Shown here: positions 43,390-52,008 of the stretch, in pieces
Layout of the letters: each line of letters starts with the position of its first letter
How positions within the stretch are numbered: position 1 is the first letter of the stretch
DNA from: SHLQ01 sp964451305
Lineage (GTDB): Bacteria > Actinomycetota > Acidimicrobiia > Acidimicrobiales > SHLQ01
NCBI GenBank assembly: GCA_964451305.1
Contig: CAYVHV010000002.1
Coordinates: 62,001 to 126,000, forward strand
Length of the DNA stretch: 64,000 nucleotides
Direction: 5' to 3'
Translations under genes and position numbers: made by a program
Notes under the pieces: generated by a model
The model's database searches: none
What the model was told of the DNA's origin: nothing
Seen by the model: only the letters and a program-made list of their open reading frames with translations

Positions 43390-44052
43390 GTGACCTTCAA
43401 CCCTATGGACGTCGAGGTCGATCTTGTTATTTGGGATTTCGACGGGACGATGGTCGATACCGAATGGCCGGCCTTCGTGGCAGCCAAGCGCGAGTATGAA
43501 CGGTATGGCCGCACGATCGAGGTGGAGACCTGGCAGCAGTTTCTTGGCAGCGGGATCGGGGATCCGTGGTGGGCTCAACTCCGTGATGACGTCGGTGGTT
43601 TCAACGAGTCAGAGGATGAGTTCTTGGCCCGCTATCGGGAGTACAAGAACGAACTGACCGACACAAAGGACACGCTTCCAGGTGTTCGGGGCCTTCTCGA
43701 TGCATTCGAGTCTCAGGGTCGTGGGCTGGCTGTTGCGAGCAGTTCCCCTCGTTCGTGGCTCGACCGGCACCTTCCGCGTCTCGGGCTCGTTGAGCGTTTC
43801 CCGGTCATCGTGACCCGTGACAACGTCGGGGCGGAACGAACGAAACCTCACCCAGACCTCTTCCTGCTCGCAGCCGAACGGTCCGGCGTTGTGCCCGAAC
43901 GTTGTCTCGTGATCGAGGATTCCAACCATGGGGTCGTGGCTGCGAAGGCAGCGGGTATGTACGTGGTTGCTGCCCCTCATCGACTCAGCGCATTGCAGGA
44001 CTTCTCTCAAGCCGACCGAGTCGTCACCAGCCTCGAAGAGCTCCTGCCCTAG
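43390..44052 (+). CDS. HAD-superfamily hydrolase (phosphatase or beta-phosphoglucomutase-like)
   Basis: 220 aa from GTG 43390 with AGGAG close upstream. Motif I FDGTMVDTE, motif II ASSSPRSWL, motif III around ERTKPHPDLF and motif IV IEDSNHGVVAA, with a helical cap between motifs I and II. This is subfamily I cap C1 as in beta-phosphoglucomutase and phosphonatase relatives. The nucleophile Asp and acid-base region are intact (the DFDGTMVD form). The substrate is unknown. Confidence 0.88.
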   Translation: MTFNPMDVEVDLVIWDFDGTMVDTEWPAFVAAKREYERYGRTIEVETWQQFLGSGIGDPWWAQLRDDVGGFNESEDEFLARYREYKNELTDTKDTLPGVRGLLDAFESQGRGLAVASSSPRSWLDRHLPRLGLVERFPVIVTRDNVGAERTKPHPDLFLLAAERSGVVPERCLVIEDSNHGVVAAKAAGMYVVAAPHRLSALQDFSQADRVVTSLEELLP

Positions 44053-44092
44053 CCCTTCGTATTGGGAGGAACAGAAATGGGAGGGCTTGGGG

Positions 44093-44617
44093 TCAGATCC
44101 CGAGGGGGCGAGCGAAGCTGAGTTCGTGGCCGTCGGGGTCTTTGACATGGAAGTATCGCTCGCCCCACGGAGCGTCTCGCGGTTCAAAGTCGGGAGTCAC
44201 GCCGGCGGCGATCAAGGTGTCGTGAATAGCGTCAGGGTCATCGACATGGAAGACGACTCGTCCCCAGAACTCGACCAACCGCGTGGTCTTGCTTGTCGTG
44301 GCCTCCTCTTTGGCTTCCGATGAGGCTTCCTCGGCTGTCGTGGCCGCACTTGCGGTGCCCGATCGCTCCATCTCGCCTGGATCGATTGCGCCGTCGAGTG
44401 ATGCGGTCGTCTCGAGCGGTGGTGCAGAACTTCCTGACGCCGAACCGTGGACGAACACGTTGATGAAGTTCGTGCCGAAAGCAAAGCTCGTAAATTCAGA
44501 GCCTGCGCCGCCATAGACGATGGGTAATCCAAGTGTCGTTCCATAGAAATCCACCGATTGGTCCATATCTGACACACCGAGGGTTATCGCGTTTATCTCC
44601 ACGCCGTAGTATTCCAT
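44093..44617 (-). CDS. VOC/glyoxalase-fold protein with low-complexity insert
   Basis: About 174 aa from ATG 44617 (ATG 44620 and GTG 44602 are alternatives). The N-terminal half begins INAITLGVSDMDQSVDFYGTTLG, a clear VOC module; the C-terminal half has VVFHVDDPDAIHDTL and ends in FHVKDPDGHELSF. Between them lies an Ala/Ser/Thr/Glu-rich insert of about 50 residues, absent from ordinary VOC proteins. Metal-ligand positions (His and Glu in the last strand) look present. The start overlaps the divergent hemB start. Confidence 0.8.
   Translation of the reverse strand: MEYYGVEINAITLGVSDMDQSVDFYGTTLGLPIVYGGAGSEFTSFAFGTNFINVFVHGSASGSSAPPLETTASLDGAIDPGEMERSGTASAATTAEEASSEAKEEATTSKTTRLVEFWGRVVFHVDDPDAIHDTLIAAGVTPDFEPRDAPWGERYFHVKDPDGHELSFARPLGI
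44607..44612 (+). promoter_or_regulatory. -10 hexamer for leaderless hemB
   Basis: TAGTAT lies exactly six bases before the hemB ATG at 44619. The hexamer lies inside the 5' end of the VOC gene on the other strand. Confidence 0.5.
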
Positions 44618-44618
44618 C

Positions 44619-45665
44619 ATGACGTTCCCACAACGACGCTTGCGTCGACTTCGCAGGACCGACGTACTCCGACGCATCGTTGCCGAGACCACGCTCTCGG
44701 CCGATGACCTCATCGCCCCGATCTTCGTCCGCGAAGGAATCGATCAACCCGTGCCGATCAGCTCGTTACCCGGCGTCGTGCAACACACGCTCGAATCGGC
44801 GATGAGCGAGATCAATGACCTCCTCAAACTCGGCGTTGGCGCCGTGCTCTTCTTCGGCGTGCCCGCGGAAAAGGACGCCGAAGGATCTGGAGCGTGGGAC
44901 CCTGACGGCATCGTGCAACGCTCGCTACGAGAAGCCCGGAATCGCTTTGGAGACTCGGTCGTGCTCATCGCCGATCTCTGCGTTGACGAGTACACCAGCC
45001 ACGGCCATTGCGGAATCTTGGACGGTAAAGGCTCCGTGGACAACGACAAGACATTGGCGCTCTACGAAAAGATCGCCGTTGCCCAAGCCGCTGCTGGCGC
45101 CGACATCATCGCCCCGTCGGGAATGATGGACGGACAGGTCGCTGCCATCCGCAAGGCGCTCGATGATGCGGGCCATCACGATCCCGTCATCCTCGCCTAT
45201 GCAGCGAAGTACGCGTCCAGCTTCTACGGTCCATTCCGCGACGCGGTCGACGTGAACATTGCCGATGGCGGCGACCGTAAGAGCTATCAGCAGGACCCTC
45301 GCAACGGTCGAGAAGCGATGGAGGAGATCCGAGCCGACCTGGCCGAAGGCGCGGACATGATCATGGTCAAGCCCGCAATGGCCTACCTCGATATCGTTCT
45401 GCGAGCCCGGCTCGAGACGGACGTCCCAATCGTGGCGTACCACGTATCCGGCGAATACGCGATGCTCAAAGCTGCCGAAGCCAACGGTTGGATCGACGGC
45501 CATGCCGCAGCAATCGAGTCACTCGTCTCGATCAAGCGCGCGGGCGCCGATCTCATCATCACCTACCTGGCTCGCAGTATCGCTGAGTCGCTCTCGGGCT
45601 ACATGCCCGCCCTCCCAGCGCCACCAAAGGCAATCGACCCCCCAACCCCAGAGCTTGAATCATGA
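44619..45665 (+). CDS. hemB: Delta-aminolevulinic acid dehydratase (porphobilinogen synthase)
   Basis: 348 aa, opening FPQRRLRRLRRTDVLR as in HemB. The two active-site Lys residues are in ILAYAAKYASSFYGP and MIMVKPAMAYLD. The metal loop reads DLCVDEYTSHGHCG: Cys121 and Cys131 are kept but the central Cys of zinc enzymes is Asp123, so metal choice may be mixed or Mg-type. The enzyme joins two aminolevulinates to porphobilinogen in haem synthesis. It overlaps hemL by four bases. Confidence 0.96.
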   Translation: MTFPQRRLRRLRRTDVLRRIVAETTLSADDLIAPIFVREGIDQPVPISSLPGVVQHTLESAMSEINDLLKLGVGAVLFFGVPAEKDAEGSGAWDPDGIVQRSLREARNRFGDSVVLIADLCVDEYTSHGHCGILDGKGSVDNDKTLALYEKIAVAQAAAGADIIAPSGMMDGQVAAIRKALDDAGHHDPVILAYAAKYASSFYGPFRDAVDVNIADGGDRKSYQQDPRNGREAMEEIRADLAEGADMIMVKPAMAYLDIVLRARLETDVPIVAYHVSGEYAMLKAAEANGWIDGHAAAIESLVSIKRAGADLIITYLARSIAESLSGYMPALPAPPKAIDPPTPELES

Positions 45666-46948
45666 CGAACACACCCTCGAACGCCAACGGCTACACCAAT
45701 AGCGCCCTCTTTGAGCGCGGCAAGGCCGTCATGCCCGGCGGTGTGAACTCTCCGGTCCGCTCCTTTCGTTCCGTCGGCGGTACGCCGTACTTTGTCGCTT
45801 CCGGCGAGGGAGCTCTCGTCACCGATGTCGAGGGCAACCGCTACATCGATTTCGTGCAGAGCTACGGGCCGGGAATCCTCGGACACGCTCATCCAAAGGT
45901 GATCGAAGCTGTCACCAAGGCTGCGACGGCCGGCACGAGTTACGGTGCGCCAACGCTGGGCGAAGTCGAACTGGCCGAAGAGATCAGCCGCCGCGTTCCA
46001 GGCATGGAGATGATGCGCATGACATCGTCGGGAACCGAAGCGGCAATGTCCGCGATTCGGCTCGCTCGTGGCGCAACTGGGCGAGACACCATCATCAAGT
46101 TCTCCGGCTGCTATCACGGCCACACCGATTCTCTACTCGTCGCCGGCGGTAGCGGTGTTGCGAATCAGGGCATGGCGGGAAGTGATGGTGTTCCCGACGG
46201 GGCGGTAGCCGACACGATCGTCGCGCCGTACAACGTCGTCCCCGAGATCGATGACAGCGTGGCCGTCGTTGCAGTGGAACCGGTCGCGGCGAATATGGGA
46301 CTGGTCCCACCCTCGGAGGGGTTCCTCCGAGGCTTGCGCGAGGCGTGCGATGCCGCCGGCGCCATGCTGCTCTTCGATGAGGTCATCACCGGTTTCCGCC
46401 TCGCCCGCGGCGGCGCGACCGAGTGGTACGGCGTGCAGCCCGATGTGTGGGCGTTCGGAAAGGTCATCGGCGGCGGACTGCCCGTTGGCTGCTACGGAGC
46501 CAGCAGAGAGATCATGGCCCATGTCTCGCCACTGGGCGGCGTCTACCAGGGAGGCACGTTGTCGGGCAATCCTCTGGCTACCGCAGCCGGCCTCGCAACA
46601 CTCGAGCTGCTCGATTCCGATGCATACGTCGAGCTCGAGCGGATTTCGACACGACTCGCTTCCGGCATGCGCGCTGCCTTCGCCGATGCTGGCGTCGACG
46701 CAGTCGTGCCGCAGGTCGGCCCGCTCATCGGCTTGTTCTTCGGGACCGATGCGCCCTCGAACTTCGATGAAGTAAAGGTTCTCGCGGACAACGGCGTATA
46801 CACCACGTTCTTCCACGGCTGTCTCTCTCGTGGCGTCGCCCTCGCTCCCGGCCCCTACGAAATTCTCTTTCCCGGCCTCGCCCACAGCGACGACGTCATC
46901 GATGAGGCGATCGAGGTTATGGCCGAGTCCGCACAACTCTTGGTGTGA
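45662..46948 (+). CDS. hemL: Glutamate-1-semialdehyde 2,1-aminomutase
   Basis: 428 aa PLP enzyme. It shows VMPGGVNSPVRSF near the N-terminus, SSGTEAAMSAIRLARG, SGCYHGHTDSLLV, LLFDEVITGFRLARGG, and the PLP Lys in AFGKVIGGGLPVG. It makes 5-aminolevulinate from glutamate semialdehyde (the C5 route) for HemB. Start overlaps the hemB stop (ATGA). Confidence 0.96.
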   Translation: MTNTPSNANGYTNSALFERGKAVMPGGVNSPVRSFRSVGGTPYFVASGEGALVTDVEGNRYIDFVQSYGPGILGHAHPKVIEAVTKAATAGTSYGAPTLGEVELAEEISRRVPGMEMMRMTSSGTEAAMSAIRLARGATGRDTIIKFSGCYHGHTDSLLVAGGSGVANQGMAGSDGVPDGAVADTIVAPYNVVPEIDDSVAVVAVEPVAANMGLVPPSEGFLRGLREACDAAGAMLLFDEVITGFRLARGGATEWYGVQPDVWAFGKVIGGGLPVGCYGASREIMAHVSPLGGVYQGGTLSGNPLATAAGLATLELLDSDAYVELERISTRLASGMRAAFADAGVDAVVPQVGPLIGLFFGTDAPSNFDEVKVLADNGVYTTFFHGCLSRGVALAPGPYEILFPGLAHSDDVIDEAIEVMAESAQLLV

Positions 46949-46982
46949 CGCCAAGTGGGTCGAGGCCCACGCCATACTTGCC

Positions 46983-49910
46983 ATGATGCGCACACGGTCG
47001 GTTTCTTCGCGAGTTGTCCTCATTCTGGCTGTGATAGCCCTGCTCGCAGCAGCGTGCACGTCCGGACAGACGGCGGCAGACACCCAAGAGGGCAGGTCTG
47101 ACGATGACATGGAGACCGACAATGATGACCAGTCTCGTGATGACGATTCGGACGCCGACGCGCTCGCCACGCAACAGCCCGATGGGACCTTCACTGCGCC
47201 CGATCCTGACCTCGCTCGGATCGAGCTCGACGACGACACCCGAATGGGAGTTCTCGACAACGGACTGACGTACTTTGTGCGCTCCAATGACAGCCCCGGA
47301 GGGTCCGTCTCTCTGCGTCTCGCAGTCAACGCCGGCGGCCTGCACGAGGATCCGATCGGAACCGGAGTCGCCCACTTTCTTGAGCACATGATGTTCAACG
47401 GCACCGAGCGGTTCCCCGGTGGCACGCTCGACGCCACGCTCCGCAGTATCGGCGCAGAGATCGGACCGGACTTCAACGCATTCACAAGTGACAACGCGAC
47501 CGTGTACCAGCTGCAGGTCGCCGACGAGGGGGACAATGTCGAGACGGCGTTCGATGTGCTCGCCGAATGGGCATCAGCGGCCCTGATCGAACCTGACGCT
47601 GTCGCGGCCGAGGCGCCGGTGGTCCGCGAAGAGCTTCGCGTGCGCGACGAGACGGGCGACGGCATCATTGGTGTCGCGTTCGACGAGGCGTACTACCTCG
47701 ACACGCCCTATGCCGGCACGAACGTTTCGGGCACGGCGGCTTCGGTCAACGCCATTACCGCCGACGATCTTCGAGCCTTCTACGACACGTGGTATCGCCC
47801 CGACAATATGGCGATCATCGCGGTGGGAGACCGGAGCGTGGACGATCTCGAAGATGACATCTTCGACCGGTTTGGCGACATGACCGCCCGCGGTGAGATC
47901 GTCGCACAACCCGAGGTCGGTGACTTCGATCTGCGTACCGAACCGTTGGTGGATGTGGTCATCGAACCAAGCTTCGGCGATTCCTTCATCAGCGTGGATA
48001 TCCCCGTGCGCTCGTGGGATACGGGAACGGTCGGGGGTAACGAACTGTTGCTGACCGAGATCGTCCTTAGCATCGCGGTCGACAACCGTCTTCGCGAAGG
48101 TGTCGACACCGGTCGGCTCGATCTGCGTCGTGCCGGAGGTGGGTGGTTCCCGCGCAACAACGACCTGGCATATCTCGGCTTCAACCTCGATGCCGACGAC
48201 CTCGTTCGCGGCACCGAGGTCTTTATGACCGAACTTCAGGGCACGCTGCAAAACCCGTTCACCGACAGCGAGATCGATCGGGCCATCGATGCCCTAGAAG
48301 CGAGCGAAGATCAACGCCTCGCCGAGTTTGAAAGTACCCAAGACAGCGACTTTGCCGACGAGTTCGTATTCGCATTCTTAAATGGTGGTGACCTCTCGAA
48401 CATCGAAGACTCCGTCGATCGGAACCTCGACTTCCTCGACGACCTGAGCGCGGCCGAAGCAAATAACCACTGGGGTTGGATGCTGACGTCCTCGGCACCG
48501 ATCGTTCTCGTCGTTGGACCGGACGAAGAGCGCGTCGGCGATCCGGCCGACCATCTCGCCGCCGTCATCGCCGCATCGGAGGCAATCGTTGACGCCGTCG
48601 ACGACGACATTGCCGAGATCGATGTTTTGGTCGAGGCCCCCGAACCGGTCCGCGAGATCGAATCTAACGACCTCGACAGCGGCGACGTGGAGTTGGTGTT
48701 CGAGAACGGGCATCGAGTGCTCTTCGCCGAGTCGACGATCAGCGAAGGCCAGGTCACGCTCTTTAGCGAATCGCCCGGGGGTCGAGCAGTGCTCTCACCT
48801 GACGATGGCCCACTCGCATCGGTTGCAGCAAGCGCTGTCTCGACCAGCGGAGTTGCGGAGTGGAACTCGACGCAACTCCGCCGCTACTTGGCAGATATCG
48901 ACGCGGGTGTCGCTCCGATCGTGTCTGACTTCACCGAAGGATTTTCTGGATCGGCATCGACCGAAGACGTCGAAACGATGTTCCAACTCCTGCATCTCGC
49001 GGTGACTGCACCGCGCCTCGATGAGGTGCCGTTCTCTCAACAGATCGAAGCCTCCCGAGACTTTGTCGAGCAGGTCGGTCTCGACTCCAGCACCGCAGCG
49101 CAGGTCGCGGCAACGAATCTACGGACCGGTGGCGAGAGCTTCGCGGCCGCTCCAACCAATGCGCAGTTGGATGGTCTCTCGATCGAAGAAGCCGAGCGCA
49201 TCTATAACGACCGATTCTCCTCACTCGATGATCACGTGATCGCAGTTGTTGGAGACCTCGATCAAGATGACCTCGTCGATCTTGCTCGTACCTGGATTGG
49301 CACCCTTCCCTCGGCAACTGGCACTGACGAACCTGGCGGGTACCCCAACGTCGGCAATGTCAGTGAACGTTTGTCGGTCGGTTCGGGCACCTCGGGTGGC
49401 TCGTACTTCCTCATCGCAACGAGCAACGGTGTTGGGACGGTGAAAAACCTGATGCTCGCCGACGTCACATCCAGAATCCTCGACGACCGGATCTTCACCG
49501 TCATTCGCGAGGAACTCGGAGCATCGTACGGCGGGTTCTCGTTCAGCCGGTTCGTGGAGCCGGGGAATGACGTCGATCTCATCGTGAGTATCGACGGCGA
49601 TCCAACACGAATCGATGAGATCGCAGAGACGGTCGAGGGCGAGCTTCGCTCGGTCGCTGGCGGCAACATCGCCACCACCGACTTTGACGAAGCGATCGCC
49701 GTGGTCGAAGCCGAACTCGGCTTTATTAACAATGGCTTCATTCTCGAATCGCTTCTCGACGAGGTCTCTGACAACGACGGTCCACTGCTCAATCGTGCCA
49801 ATCAGCGTGAGGCGCTCGAGTCGATCACTCCTGCTGATATTTCGGGGTTTGTCGATGACATCATCACGAGCGGCCAGCAGGTCGATATTCGCAACATTCC
49901 CACACGCTGA
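46983..49910 (+). CDS. M16 (pitrilysin-like) lipoprotein protease
   Basis: 975 aa. ATG 46983 or 46986 (CATACT lies seven bases before the latter). The signal peptide ends in lipobox LAAAC (Cys25), followed by a Asp/Glu-rich linker. The N-terminal M16 domain has the inverted zinc motif HFLEH (His131, Glu134, His135) and a third ligand near Glu210 in AEAPVVREE. The second half is an M16 domain without the motif (structural), as in two-lobe pitrilysins. It is an outward-facing, membrane-anchored metallopeptidase for peptides. It follows hemL by 34 bases. Confidence 0.9.
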   Translation: MMRTRSVSSRVVLILAVIALLAAACTSGQTAADTQEGRSDDDMETDNDDQSRDDDSDADALATQQPDGTFTAPDPDLARIELDDDTRMGVLDNGLTYFVRSNDSPGGSVSLRLAVNAGGLHEDPIGTGVAHFLEHMMFNGTERFPGGTLDATLRSIGAEIGPDFNAFTSDNATVYQLQVADEGDNVETAFDVLAEWASAALIEPDAVAAEAPVVREELRVRDETGDGIIGVAFDEAYYLDTPYAGTNVSGTAASVNAITADDLRAFYDTWYRPDNMAIIAVGDRSVDDLEDDIFDRFGDMTARGEIVAQPEVGDFDLRTEPLVDVVIEPSFGDSFISVDIPVRSWDTGTVGGNELLLTEIVLSIAVDNRLREGVDTGRLDLRRAGGGWFPRNNDLAYLGFNLDADDLVRGTEVFMTELQGTLQNPFTDSEIDRAIDALEASEDQRLAEFESTQDSDFADEFVFAFLNGGDLSNIEDSVDRNLDFLDDLSAAEANNHWGWMLTSSAPIVLVVGPDEERVGDPADHLAAVIAASEAIVDAVDDDIAEIDVLVEAPEPVREIESNDLDSGDVELVFENGHRVLFAESTISEGQVTLFSESPGGRAVLSPDDGPLASVAASAVSTSGVAEWNSTQLRRYLADIDAGVAPIVSDFTEGFSGSASTEDVETMFQLLHLAVTAPRLDEVPFSQQIEASRDFVEQVGLDSSTAAQVAATNLRTGGESFAAAPTNAQLDGLSIEEAERIYNDRFSSLDDHVIAVVGDLDQDDLVDLARTWIGTLPSATGTDEPGGYPNVGNVSERLSVGSGTSGGSYFLIATSNGVGTVKNLMLADVTSRILDDRIFTVIREELGASYGGFSFSRFVEPGNDVDLIVSIDGDPTRIDEIAETVEGELRSVAGGNIATTDFDEAIAVVEAELGFINNGFILESLLDEVSDNDGPLLNRANQREALESITPADISGFVDDIITSGQQVDIRNIPTR

Positions 49911-49939
49911 GGCGCTGAGTCTTCAGCCTCTGGCCCGCA

Positions 49940-50287
49940 CTAGTCAGTTGATTCGATCAGGTTGGTTGCCTTCGCTGCGCCGATACTCAGTCCGATGATC
50001 CACGCTGCGCCGACCAGCCAGTTTGCTGCGATCACGAGGTCGCTTCGGAGCACTGCCCAAATCGCGACCGCTACCAGAGACGTCACCACCATCCCGGCAC
50101 CAAACCTCTGCAGGATTCGGCCTACCCGTTCGTGAAAGGCGCTCCATGATTCGGGAGTCGAGTTACTCGCATCCTGACCGCGGGCGGCGAGTTCGTGACG
50201 GCCATCGATGATGCGCGTACCCCAAATCACAAACGCGGTGCCCGCAGCAATGACGGCCGCGAACTCTGCGAGCGAGCGAAGAATCAC
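49940..50287 (-). CDS. Small membrane protein, downstream of DUF2752 gene
   Basis: 115 aa from GTG 50287, ten bases after the preceding gene's stop. Two to three hydrophobic segments (FAAVIAAGTAFVIWGT, MVVTSLVAVAIWAVL, AANWLVGAAWIIGLSIGAA). No Cys or known motif. Its place behind the DUF2752 protein in one transcript suggests a joint function. I do not recognise the family. Confidence 0.6.
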   Translation of the reverse strand: MILRSLAEFAAVIAAGTAFVIWGTRIIDGRHELAARGQDASNSTPESWSAFHERVGRILQRFGAGMVVTSLVAVAIWAVLRSDLVIAANWLVGAAWIIGLSIGAAKATNLIESTD

Positions 50288-50297
50288 CGCTCGACGC

Positions 50298-50804
50298 TCA
50301 GGTGAAGGGGAGTGGAATAACGCCCCACGCCAGACGAAGACTCCACACCCCGACACCAAAGATGAGGTTGAACACGGCGATGCGTAGCTGGTTCTTCTTT
50401 ACCCACGAGACGGTTCGTTCCGGCAGGACGAGCAGCGCTATCGACGCGACGAATGCCTGGACGAACAACACGAGCGTCCACGGGTTCATGGTGAGCGAGT
50501 CGCTAATATCGCCGCGGACGAGTGCTTTAAGGGCGCGAGTACATCCACAGCCGGGACACCATCCGCCGGTGATCAACCGGTATGGGCAGAAGACCTGCCC
50601 TTCTTCTGCTGACAGTTCGGTGAAGGCCGCCGCAGCACAGACCCCGATAAACCCCACGGCTGGCACGGCACGACGTGCGCCGACCCAAGGGGTCGTTGTC
50701 GGTCCTTGGCAATCGCTAGGGGAGTGGGGGCTCTGAGTAGTTGTCGCTTCGTGAACGCAGGCTGATTCGAGCGCACTGTCAGAAGCGGTGAGCGTCGAGG
50801 CCAT
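50298..50804 (-). CDS. DUF2752-domain membrane protein
   Basis: 168 aa from ATG 50804. A polar N-terminal tail is followed by a hydrophobic segment, then the DUF2752 core CPYRLITGGWCPGCGCTRAL with GDISDSLTMNPW, and two further helices. The clustered Cys residues (CPGCGC) suggest metal binding or a redox pair, but the function of the domain is unknown. It is transcribed after the cytochrome c gene, with 9 bases between them. Confidence 0.85.
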   Translation of the reverse strand: MASTLTASDSALESACVHEATTTQSPHSPSDCQGPTTTPWVGARRAVPAVGFIGVCAAAAFTELSAEEGQVFCPYRLITGGWCPGCGCTRALKALVRGDISDSLTMNPWTLVLFVQAFVASIALLVLPERTVSWVKKNQLRIAVFNLIFGVGVWSLRLAWGVIPLPFT

Positions 50805-50813
50805 CGAACGAAC

Positions 50814-51644
50814 TTAGCTTTCGGCTCCAGCCAAGGCTTGGCGGACTGGTTCGAGGTACCGGTTGATGTCGTCTGCGGTCAGACCGACCGGATCAGGAAC
50901 GTCCTCGAGGCTAAGCCCCTCTTCTTCGAGCAGTGCTTCGAGCTCACCGGTCTCGATCATAAGGTTCATCTGCTCGGTGAGTTCGAGATCTCGGAATGCA
51001 GCATCCTCATCTGGCTCGAACTGCGTGCGCTCGAAGAGCGTGACGGCAATGAGTTCTTCCATGTACAGCTCGTTGGCTGCACCGAGCCCAAAGCCCGGCA
51101 TCTGGCCAGCGACCTGGCGGACACGGCCATCGGGCGATGCGTAGTTCTGCCCGGTACCGACGATCGCCGATCCCTGTGCAATCCAAAGGACTTGGTCTTC
51201 GAGGGTGGTGAAGGTGAGGTGGACTTCGCCGTTGGCCAGCGATGGGCCAATACCGCCGCCGCCTTCAGCGCCATGGCAGCCAGAACATCCAGATTCGACG
51301 TAGATCTCTTCGCCTTCGCCCAACAAGCCTGTCAGGCCCTGAGGGACACGCTCGAGCGTGCCGAAGTAGAAGGCTCCCCATACGGGCAAGAACAACAGGA
51401 CGGGGATGATCCAGAACGGCATCTTCTTACGTGCCTCGAACGCCTCGACGTACGGGGCGACTGGTTCTGGCTCTGGTTCGACGTAGACCTCTGGAACCGG
51501 TGCGCTTGCAGCGACCGCAGGAGTCGCTGCAGCTGCAGCTGGTTCAACGGCTGTGCCGGCGTCTGCCTCTTCAGGGGCTTCGCCTGACATGGCTGCTTTG
51601 CGTGCAGCCGACCGCTTCAGCAGGTGCTCTGGGATTTCAGTCAA
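50814..51644 (-). CDS. Membrane-anchored mono-haem cytochrome c with IPEHLLKR N-terminus
   Basis: 276 aa from TTG 51644, supported by GGAGAAGGG upstream and because the first residues TEIPEHLLKRSA match the start of the subunit-IV-like protein at 53786. A Pro/Ala/Glu-rich linker (about 25-70) leads to one membrane helix (about 75-93), then a cytochrome c domain with CSGCH (Cys120, Cys123, His124) and Met182 in QMPGFG as the likely axial ligand. A Glu-rich C-terminal tail follows. It would carry electrons outside the membrane. Divergent from the quinol oxidoreductase operon and sharing its control region. Confidence 0.9.
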   Translation of the reverse strand: MTEIPEHLLKRSAARKAAMSGEAPEEADAGTAVEPAAAAATPAVAASAPVPEVYVEPEPEPVAPYVEAFEARKKMPFWIIPVLLFLPVWGAFYFGTLERVPQGLTGLLGEGEEIYVESGCSGCHGAEGGGGIGPSLANGEVHLTFTTLEDQVLWIAQGSAIVGTGQNYASPDGRVRQVAGQMPGFGLGAANELYMEELIAVTLFERTQFEPDEDAAFRDLELTEQMNLMIETGELEALLEEEGLSLEDVPDPVGLTADDINRYLEPVRQALAGAES

Positions 51645-52008
51645 GGAACCCTTCTCCTATGCGCGCGTCGTAGTTCGGGTTGCGACGATGCATCGTACGC
51701 CGTTTTTAGCCGAACGCGATGCATTCGCACCGCGATCATTCCGCACGGATCGTAGAAGGTGTTGTACGAGCGAGTCGACACGAGGGCGTTCGAATCGGAG
51801 CGACCATTGTCACTCGGCACCGCCTAGGCCTTTTTTGACGATCTCGTGATAAACCATCGGTCCGGCACCGCGAACCGCTGTGCCCCCGCACTACACTTGT
51901 GATTAAATTCACGAGCGGAATATCTCGGCCGATTACAGCAGTGCACGGCTAGGGTGTTCAGCGGGAATTAATCACATCGGTACAGATGCAAGGGAGAGAG
52001 CATCAAAA
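51645..52008. other. Divergent control region of cytochrome c and quinol oxidoreductase genes
   Basis: 364 bases without a gene. It holds two CRP/FNR-like palindromes (51898-51976, listed separately), and near the plus-strand start an AGGGAGAGAG purine run. No RNA gene or hairpin of note was seen in the rest. Confidence 0.6.
51898..51976. promoter_or_regulatory. Two CRP/FNR-like operators, centres 63 bp apart
   Basis: TGTGATTAAATTCACG (51898-51913) fits TGTGA-N6-TCACA with one mismatch. The second site (51961-51976) reads, on the minus strand, TGTGATTAATTCCCGC, keeping one full half-site and the same AT-rich core. The TGTGATTAA half-sites point towards each other. The 63-bp spacing equals six helical turns. 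They lie between the divergent cytochrome c and oxidoreductase genes. Confidence 0.5.
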
